NCBI GenBank assembly: GCA_021162905.1
Contig: JAGGXT010000114.1
Span: 1 to 5,460 of the forward strand
Length of the DNA stretch: 5,460 nucleotides
DNA from: Candidatus Odinarchaeota archaeon
Lineage (GTDB): Archaea; Asgardarchaeota; JAGGXT01
Direction: 5' to 3'
Of this stretch, positions 1 through 4,336 are shown in pieces (the stretch's first letter is position 1; each line of letters opens with the position of its first letter). The translations under genes were made by a program, and so were the position numbers. Below the pieces are notes generated by a model. The model ran no database searches. It saw nothing but the letters and a program-made list of their open reading frames with translations, and was not told the origin of the DNA.

Positions 1-401
1 AACAGCAAGTCTTACTTCTGGTATCTCTTTGCAATTTTGCCAAAGTTTCTCTCAAAAAATCTTAATTAAAAAAGAACAGCAAGACGACCAAACAATGTTC
101 AATACTTTCAACCAAACTTTTGAACCTCTCAAAAAATCTTAATTAAAAAAGAACAGCAAGTCAAGTTTTTGTTTAAGTTTTCTTTCAGCCAATTCTTTGA
201 AATCTTCCTCTCAAAAAATCTTAATTAAAAAAGAACAGCAAGGTAGAATTCTGAGTCAGGTGTTCCGCCTAGATTGTATATTAGTCTCTCAAAAAATCTT
301 AATTAAAAAAGAACAGCAAGCGACGTATATGTGCCGTCACGTGACTTCAAAGTGTTGACGATTTGCCTCTCAAAAAATCTTAATTAAAAAAGAACAACGG
401 T
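1..401. CRISPR. CRISPR array, 35-base repeat, five complete spacers, left end cut by the window
   Basis: A 35-base unit recurs at 49-83, 126-160, 208-242 and 286-320 without a single change, and at 367-401 with a decayed end; bases 1-9 are the tail of one more copy. Each unit starts CTCTCAAAAAATC, has the 8-base palindrome TTAATTAA in its middle and ends GAACAGCAAG. Spacers are 10-48, 84-125, 161-207, 243-285 and 321-366 (39, 42, 47, 43 and 46 bases), unrelated to one another. Spacer lengths this variable are common with type III systems. The repeat is about a quarter G+C and forms no strong hairpin. Direction is undecided. Read rightward, the crRNA tag would be ACAGCAAG. Read leftward it would be TTTGAGAG, closer to the ATTGAAAG-type tags of many type III arrays. 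The adjacent operon indicates that the array serves a type III effector. The processing enzyme, usually Cas6, is not in the window. Confidence 0.98.
367..401. repeat. Terminal CRISPR repeat with decayed outer end
   Basis: The first 30 bases (367-396) match the other repeats exactly. In the last five, GCAAG is replaced by ACGGT, keeping only the C. No further repeat follows, so this is one physical end of the array. Decay at the outer end of the last repeat is typical of the leader-distal end, which would place the leader off the left edge and make the array rightward. If the array is instead leftward, this is an unusual leader-proximal repeat whose 5' end differs from all its copies. Confidence 0.9.
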
Positions 402-440
402 GGTTTAGTAGTTTAGGTATAGTTAGGGGCTTGTTCAAGA

Positions 441-474
441 AGGGGAGAAAAGAATAAGAAATATAGGGGAGAAA
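441..474. repeat. Direct repeat AGGGGAGAAA, two copies, in a purine tract
   Basis: AGGGGAGAAA occurs at 441-450 and again at 465-474, 24 bases apart, within a nearly all-purine stretch just beyond the array. A related TAGGGG sits at 423-428. If the array is leftward, these motifs lie in the leader 40-75 bases from the first repeat. A role as a leader motif is inference; low-complexity purine DNA could also give this by chance. Confidence 0.4.
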
Positions 475-523
475 GAGAAATAAACTTGGAGATAGGCTTT
501 TTCTTATACAAGCGGATATGAGG

Positions 524-558
524 AACATCTTTATGTTATTACATTTTTGCCATAACAT
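524..558. repeat. Alternative inverted repeats AACAT / ATGTTAT / ATAACAT
   Basis: ATGTTAT (533-539) can pair with ATAACAT (552-558) across a 12-base loop. Its ATGTT part (533-537) can instead pair with AACAT at 524-528 across 4 bases. The two pairings exclude each other. The arms are AT-only apart from one G/C pair, so stability would be low, especially in a thermophile. Chance is a real alternative. Confidence 0.25.
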
Positions 559-863
559 TTTCTACAAGTTATCCTTCTGGTTTTGGATGCTAATAATCTC
601 AATAATTGCGATAAATTTCTCATCCAGCATGATATGGTCATATAAAACAGCAAATGATCGTTTTTGGTTCTTATTAACCTTTGATGATTAGCAAGAATTG
701 GGTTTTATCTTTATCGATTGGTTTTTACTCTTTATAGCGTTTTTTAAGGTGGTCTAATATTTAGTAACCTTCTATCAGAAGAATTGCGAAATGCTGTAAA
801 TTTTGTTATTTTCTTCTTGTATTGTTGATTAATTAAATGTTTTTGTTTATGTAATAAAAACGG

Positions 864-887
864 ATATATGTTCTGTTTTCCATATAT
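864..887. repeat. Inverted repeat ATATATG ... CATATAT
   Basis: The seven-base arms at 864-870 and 881-887 are perfect complements around a 10-base loop. The arms are AT-rich, and no T-run suited to a terminator follows directly. It could be a protein-binding site or nothing. Confidence 0.25.
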
Positions 888-894
888 TACTTGA

Positions 895-932
895 TTTTTT
901 ATGTTTTTTAGTTTTTTGACTGTTTAAGTCAA
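895..932. promoter_or_regulatory. Three T6 tracts followed by the palindrome TTGACT-N5-AGTCAA
   Basis: Runs of six T start at 895, 904 and 912, spaced near one helical turn. They lead directly into TTGACT (916-921), a five-base spacer and AGTCAA (927-932), a perfect six-base inverted repeat. This lies about 135 bases before the first cas start codon. Phased A/T tracts can bend DNA or act as an UP element, and TTGACT resembles a -35 box. However, no good -10 box lies 16-18 bases further on, so a full promoter is not claimed. It is a candidate operator or upstream element of the operon. Confidence 0.35.
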
Positions 933-954
933 TATTAAGATTGGGATGAGAGGT

Positions 955-965
955 GTTACGGTAAC
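955..965. promoter_or_regulatory. Short palindrome GTTAC-G-GTAAC
   Basis: Five-base arms flank a single G, about 100 bases before the first cas gene. A second CGGTTA follows directly (965-970), so the CGGT unit occurs twice in tandem. The position would suit a repressor site for the operon, but nothing else supports that role. Confidence 0.25.
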
Positions 966-1065
966 GGTTATTAATGTCACATAATTATTAGAAGATTAAC
1001 TAAAAGTAAGCTGTGTTTACATAGGGTTTGATTGTAATTTAAGGAAATCTGGGGGTTGATTGAGT

Positions 1066-1464
1066 ATGAGCGATGTTTCTTTTGATGAAATTGTTGATAA
1101 GGCTGTTTCAGCTGGAACCACTGCTGCTGTAGGCAGAAAGATAGAAAAAACTCAGGTAAATAAGATCATTTCTATTTTTGATAGCGTGTCAGATGCTGTT
1201 AAAGGAGTCGTTCTTACGATGTCGTTTATTATGAGACAGTCCAGTGATAGAGAGCTTATAGATAGAGAAACTGCACGTGTTCTTATAGGTCATTTATCTG
1301 ATTTTTTAGATAAATACAGAGAGGATAAAACCGAACTTAGAAGAGTAGTTCGTGAATATTTAGGACTTTTTAAGTGGTTTTACGAGGCGGCTTCTGGAAG
1401 GAGAGTGTCGCGGAGGTGTAATTCTTTTAAAGAGTTTGTGGAAGCTTTTCTTTCAAGTAGGTAA
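1066..1464 (+). CDS. csm2: Small subunit of type III CRISPR effector, Csm2/Cas11-like
   Basis: The product has 132 residues, close to the usual 120-150 of Csm2, and is predicted almost wholly helical. Family-like features are EKTQVNKIISIFDSV at 27-41, resembling the 'TTSQIRK' helix of Csm2, and a C-terminal SFKEFVEAFL (120-129) resembling the conserved 'F..FVEA' end of Csm2. Known Csm2 subunits form the inner filament of the Csm complex along the crRNA-target duplex and have no catalytic activity. Between these lie charged helices (57-107) rich in Arg and Glu. ATG 1066 is chosen because GGGGGT at 1051-1056 is nine bases away; a TTG at 1060 would add two residues but is too close to it. It is the first gene of the operon, 18 bases before the next start. 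Other type III small subunits (Cmr5, III-D Cas11) are similar in size, so the family call is good but not certain. Confidence 0.72.
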   Translation: MSDVSFDEIVDKAVSAGTTAAVGRKIEKTQVNKIISIFDSVSDAVKGVVLTMSFIMRQSSDRELIDRETARVLIGHLSDFLDKYREDKTELRRVVREYLGLFKWFYEAASGRRVSRRCNSFKEFVEAFLSSR

Positions 1465-1482
1465 TGTTAGAGGGTGAAAGGA

Positions 1483-2226
1483 ATGAAAGAGAAGTTTGAT
1501 TGGGCGGATTTTGAAATTTTTAATTGTCGCTATGTAGTTGAGGGTGTCATTATAAATGAGACACCCTTACATATAGGGGCTGGTAGAGAGGAGTTTGGTG
1601 CTACTGACAACCCCATCATAAGGGACATTAGTGGAATGCCTTATATTCCAGGTTCTTCGCTCAAAGGTGTTATAAGAAACATCGTAGAACAGTATCTTAG
1701 ATCTAAAGGTGAATATGTTTGTGATGTGTTCATTAGTGATGAGGAAAGAGAAAAACTTGAAAGTGAAGGAAAAGAGCCTTGTTTGGTTTGTAGAATTTTT
1801 GGTAACACTAGGTTGGCTTCCCATGTTAGAGTTTTTGATGCAAGGCCTCTTAACGGGAAGATGGATAATATAGGATCGAGAACGTTTACAGCAATTAACA
1901 GGATTTTGGGTGTTGTAAATAGTGGTTCTCTTTTTGATATGGAATATGTAGAGCCTGGCAGCAAGTTTCGATTCAAGATGATTATTGATAACATAGACCT
2001 CTTAGGTGATGATCCAAGAGCAGATCCGCTACTATATGTTTTATGCATAATGATAAACGTTGGTTTCCAAGTAGGTGGCAGGAAAAGTATAGGTTTTGGA
2101 CATATTAAGTTAGAAAAAGGTAGTTTTTCTGTGAAAAAATTCTCAGTCAAAGACGGGAAACTTGTGCTGGAAGATGTAACAGCGGATGTCCTAAAAAGGT
2201 TAGAGGAGAGGATGATAGTTGCCTAG
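1483..2226 (+). CDS. csm3: Cas7-family backbone subunit, Csm3-like, with catalytic Asp
   Basis: The 247-residue product is of normal Csm3 length (about 210-250). Visible in order: HIGAG (30-34), the crRNA-binding loop of RAMP proteins; ATDNPIIRD with Asp42, matching the Asp of Csm3 that cuts target RNA every six bases; IPGSSLKG (55-62), the family signature; Cys80 with C-L-V-C-R-I-F-G (100-107), a likely zinc site; AINRILG (137-143) and LFDMEYVEPG (150-159); and GGRKSIGFG (198-206), the C-terminal glycine-rich loop. Several copies should line the crRNA. ATG 1483 follows AGGGTGA (1471-1477) by five bases; a GTG at 1474 lies inside that ribosome site, so it is less likely. It overlaps the next gene by eight bases and shares a 33-base identical DNA block with it. 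All key residues are present, so it should be an active target-RNA nuclease. Confidence 0.92.
   Translation: MKEKFDWADFEIFNCRYVVEGVIINETPLHIGAGREEFGATDNPIIRDISGMPYIPGSSLKGVIRNIVEQYLRSKGEYVCDVFISDEEREKLESEGKEPCLVCRIFGNTRLASHVRVFDARPLNGKMDNIGSRTFTAINRILGVVNSGSLFDMEYVEPGSKFRFKMIIDNIDLLGDDPRADPLLYVLCIMINVGFQVGGRKSIGFGHIKLEKGSFSVKKFSVKDGKLVLEDVTADVLKRLEERMIVA
2204..2211 (+). promoter_or_regulatory. Ribosome binding site AGGAGAGG for the second Cas7 gene
   Basis: AGGAGAGG lies inside the end of the preceding gene, seven bases before TTG 2219. This supports the TTG start, because no ATG exists in that frame near the expected protein N-terminus. Confidence 0.65.
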
Positions 2227-3103
2227 TTCATGGTTTGTTCATGATAGACTCTTTAGAACTTTTAAAATTGTGGGTGTTTTAAAAGCTTTAGGTCCTTTAA
2301 GAATAGGGGCTGGTAGGGGAGAAGGCTTACTTGCATCTATAGATCTACCTGTTATTAGAATATCGTTGAATGGTATTGAAACTCCTTATATTCCAGGTTC
2401 TTCGCTCAAAGGTGTTTTAAGGTCTGGTTGTGAGGTGGTAGCTAGAGCGTTTGGGGTCGATGTTTGTTACACTCTTCGCGATGGGTGGTGCGGCAATAAA
2501 AAGGGAATTAAAGAATACGTTGATCGAGTTATGAGAAATAAAAAATTGCCATTTGAGGAAAAACGTAAGGAACTAATTAATGCAGTAAACGAATTGTGTC
2601 TGATTTGTAAGATGTTCGGTTCTCCGGTAAATAGTAGTTTGATCTATGTTTATGATTCATACCCTATTTCCCCTCCGGCGGAAACTGATACTAAGCCAGG
2701 AATCGCTGTAGATCGTCGAACTGGAGCTGCTGCAAGGGGCGCTTTGTTCGAGGTCGAATATGTGAAGCCTGGAACTGCCTTCAGTTTTACTTTAACCTGT
2801 AAAAACTTACCCAACTATGCAGTAGGTTTGATTTTTTCGACATTACGTGAAATCAATGAAGGACGGGTTCTTATTGGTGGTTTTAAAAGCAGAGGTTTTG
2901 GTAGGGTGAAAATAGAAATCGAACATGTAGATTTAACCTTAAATGGTAAACCTTTCTACGAAGGTGAGTTAAGTGCAGTTGACGACGATGACGAGCCAAT
3001 TCGTGTTAAGAACTTAAAAGAAAAAGAGAATTTTGAAGACTTTGAATCCAAGATTATTGAGGTGTGGAAGAAATATGCAGATAAGAAGACCACAAATCAT
3101 TAG
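2219..3103 (+). CDS. Second Csm3-like Cas7 subunit with catalytic Asp and acidic tail
   Basis: The product has 294 residues, longer than typical Csm3. Motifs in order: RIGAG (28-32); SIDLPVIR with Asp42, the presumed target-RNA cleavage residue; IPGSSLKG (58-65); Cys83, Cys91 and C-L-I-C-K-M-F-G (127-134), a possible zinc site with a longer linker than in the preceding gene; VDRRTGAA (164-171) and LFEVEYVKPG (176-185), the usual Csm3-like block; GGFKSRGFG (220-228), the glycine-rich loop. A charged tail follows, with Asp-Asp-Asp-Asp-Glu (255-259) and a Lys/Glu-rich helix to the end, not part of the Cas7 fold. It starts at TTG, overlaps the preceding gene by eight bases, and its end overlaps the next by 29. 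The gene is a paralogue of the one before it. Type III-D loci are known to carry several Csm3-like genes; this protein may occupy a fixed place in the backbone or mix with the first. The family is sure, the exact position in the complex is not. Confidence 0.88.
   Translation: MPSSWFVHDRLFRTFKIVGVLKALGPLRIGAGRGEGLLASIDLPVIRISLNGIETPYIPGSSLKGVLRSGCEVVARAFGVDVCYTLRDGWCGNKKGIKEYVDRVMRNKKLPFEEKRKELINAVNELCLICKMFGSPVNSSLIYVYDSYPISPPAETDTKPGIAVDRRTGAAARGALFEVEYVKPGTAFSFTLTCKNLPNYAVGLIFSTLREINEGRVLIGGFKSRGFGRVKIEIEHVDLTLNGKPFYEGELSAVDDDDEPIRVKNLKEKENFEDFESKIIEVWKKYADKKTTNH
3059..3064 (+). promoter_or_regulatory. Ribosome binding site GAGGTG for the third RAMP gene
   Basis: A perfect GAGGTG lies ten bases before ATG 3075, within the preceding gene. 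It favours ATG 3075 over an upstream ATG at 3033 and over ATG 3147, which has no ribosome site nearby. Confidence 0.6.
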
Positions 3104-4034
3104 AAGCCCGCCGTCTAATAGGGGACAAATACAGATTTCATTAAGTATGAAAATAAAGGCACATGTTCATGAAAATAGCTTCATTCATATTGGAGCTGGA
3201 AGAACCTTAGTGATGGTTCCTAAAGAGCTTGATAATATAGTTAAAAAGGAGAGAGTAACGATTGATGATCTACGTCGAATTTCTCGTCAGATGAGATCAG
3301 ACGTAGAACCAACCTTTAAGGTAAATGATAAACCAATCATTCCTGGGTCTTCTCTTAAAGGTGCTATTAGGTCGAGGGTTGAATATCTTTTTAAGTCTTC
3401 ACCTCACGATGTTCCTGCATGCTTTCGTGTGCAATCGAGACAGCCAATTACTTCTAGAATTAAAAGAAGATTTTGGAGACATTTTCTTATTTGGGGGGAA
3501 GATGTTGTAAGTGAAGTCAGGCAGGGATGTGATCCCAAACGTGGGGATGTTTGTGTTGTTTGCGACCTTTTTGGGGCTCCAGGATTGTTATCAAAGGTGT
3601 TTTTTGGGAATGCTTTGCCAATAAACGATGTTAAGCTGGAAGTTTTAACTGTTAGGTTTGGACGGGGGAGATTAGTGAAAGTTGAAGCTATACCACCTAG
3701 ATCAGAATTTAAATTTAAGATGGTTGTAAACGGTGCAAGTCTTGAACAATTAGGTCTTTTATTTTTAGGTATGCGAGTAAATGAAGGAAAACCTATTTTA
3801 ATTGGGAAGTTTAAATATAGAGAGGTCGAAACAAACAAAGGTGTTTTTAGATTTGGGAGACTTATCTTAAAAATTGAGAAAATAAACGCAGCATCGTTTT
3901 CACGAAATGCTATCGAAAAAGAAGGAATGAATTTTGAAAATGTTCAGAAATTTGTTGAAAAATGTGTGGTTATTGCGAAAAATAAGTTTAAAGGATACAT
4001 GAGAAATATTGACGAGACGAGGGAATTGTTTTGA
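3075..4034 (+). CDS. Divergent RAMP (Cas7-group) subunit, Csm5-like
   Basis: The product has 319 residues. HIGAG (38-42) and IPGSSLKG (89-96) with AIRS following mark it as a RAMP protein. The stretch between them is about 25 residues longer than in the Csm3-like neighbours and holds a charged helix (DDLRRISRQMR, 64-74). Asp76 falls 13 residues before IPGSS, the same spacing as the catalytic Asp of the first Cas7, so it could be equivalent; Glu78 is nearby. Cys116, Cys152 and C-V-V-C-D-L-F-G (160-167) keep the likely zinc site, with a basic insert (128-136). The C-terminal glycine loop is lost: IGKFKYREVE (243-252) replaces GGxKSxGFG. The extended, diverged plan suits Csm5, the cap at the crRNA 3' end, but a III-D-type Cas7 is possible. 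It overlaps the preceding gene by 29 bases and the next by four (TTGA). An alternative start at 3147 would remove 24 residues without touching the fold. Confidence 0.78.
   Translation: MQIRRPQIIRSPPSNRGQIQISLSMKIKAHVHENSFIHIGAGRTLVMVPKELDNIVKKERVTIDDLRRISRQMRSDVEPTFKVNDKPIIPGSSLKGAIRSRVEYLFKSSPHDVPACFRVQSRQPITSRIKRRFWRHFLIWGEDVVSEVRQGCDPKRGDVCVVCDLFGAPGLLSKVFFGNALPINDVKLEVLTVRFGRGRLVKVEAIPPRSEFKFKMVVNGASLEQLGLLFLGMRVNEGKPILIGKFKYREVETNKGVFRFGRLILKIEKINAASFSRNAIEKEGMNFENVQKFVEKCVVIAKNKFKGYMRNIDETRELF
4019..4024 (+). promoter_or_regulatory. Ribosome binding site GAGGGA for the orphan small gene
   Basis: GAGGGA lies six bases before TTG 4031, where TTGA joins the stop of one gene to the start of the next. 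This supports the small reading frame as a true translated gene. Confidence 0.55.
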
Positions 4035-4336
4035 AGGAAGCGGATAAAAACAGGTTATTAGAGTACCTTAAGTCTTGGAATCCGAGGTTTTCCATTGTAG
4101 TTTGTTTTGATTTAACTCAAAAGAAGTTTTATGGTCCTCCGAGGGAACTTGGAGTTATGGGGTTTGCTTTCAAACTAGTTAATAAAAAGATAACTCAACT
4201 TATCTGGTTATTAGTTGAGGGTAAATATCTTCATGCAGAAATTGAAGAAATCGAAGATTTTATAGTTCATCCATCCGTTGAACCTGGATATAAAACGCTC
4301 TTTGATTTTCTTCGAGGAGGAAACGAAAGTGGATGA
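4031..4336 (+). CDS. Unrecognised 101-residue protein inside the type III operon
   Basis: I do not recognise this family. The TTG start overlaps the preceding stop by four bases and has its own ribosome site, and its end overlaps cas10 by eight bases. It is therefore part of the operon and almost surely translated. The sequence looks like a small alpha+beta domain: an N-terminal helix (about 5-16), strands around FSIVVCFD (20-27), GFAFKLV (44-50) and QLIWLLVEG (56-64), an acidic segment EIEEIEDF (70-77), and a last helix (about 87-95). There is no signal peptide, clear membrane segment, HD, CARF or HEPN motif, and none of the RAMP glycine motifs. Candidates include an accessory complex subunit comparable in place to Csx19 of type III-D systems, a reduced RAMP fragment or a regulator of Cas10; none is supported by sequence identity. 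That the gene is real is likely; its role is open. Confidence 0.7.
   Translation: MKEADKNRLLEYLKSWNPRFSIVVCFDLTQKKFYGPPRELGVMGFAFKLVNKKITQLIWLLVEGKYLHAEIEEIEDFIVHPSVEPGYKTLFDFLRGGNESG
4314..4320 (+). promoter_or_regulatory. Ribosome binding site GAGGAGG for cas10
   Basis: A near-perfect Shine-Dalgarno sequence lies eight bases before GTG 4329. It settles the cas10 start, since the nearby ATG at 4333 is in another frame and meets a stop after five codons. Confidence 0.75.

Larger units (their letters stand above)
402..1065. other. Gene-free AT-rich gap between the array and the cas operon
   Basis: No coding region is supported here. Stops are dense in all frames, and the one short leftward reading frame (370-558) runs into the CRISPR repeat. 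The stretch has a purine-rich segment on the + strand (about 437-486), several short inverted repeats (listed separately) and runs of T near 895-917. It must hold the promoter of the rightward operon, and it would hold the CRISPR leader if the array is transcribed leftward. No convincing paired -35/-10 boxes, archaeal TATA/BRE element, riboswitch, tRNA or GC-rich terminator stem was found. Confidence 0.75.

Noticed and set aside
370..558. Leftward 62-codon reading frame beside the array
   Set aside because: It overlaps the terminal CRISPR repeat, has low-complexity Ser/Leu/Phe composition from the purine tract, and has no good ribosome site.
916..944. TTGACT at 916-921 as a full sigma-70 promoter
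   Set aside because: The sequence 17 bases downstream is GATTGG; the better TATTAA at 933-938 is only 11 bases away, too close.
402..1065. tRNA, riboswitch, insertion sequence or intrinsic terminator in the gap
   Set aside because: No cloverleaf, GC-rich stem with T-run, transposase fragment or terminal inverted repeats could be found by eye.
1567..2150. Leftward reading frames of 85 and 169 codons
   Set aside because: They lie opposite the first Csm3-like gene, whose motifs are unmistakable; their composition looks like a reverse-strand shadow.
3033..3077. Upstream ATG 3033 as start of the third RAMP gene
   Set aside because: It would add 14 residues (LNPRLLRCGRN-type) and deepen the overlap to 71 bases; GAGGTG at 3059-3064 points to ATG 3075.
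3325..3838. A rightward 61-codon frame and a leftward 144-codon frame
   Set aside because: Both lie within the third RAMP gene, which shows HIGAG, IPGSSLKG and CxxCxxFG in its own frame.
4031..4336. Calling the orphan gene csx19
   Set aside because: Only its place in a type III locus suggests it; no family residues could be matched and it is short, so no symbol is given.
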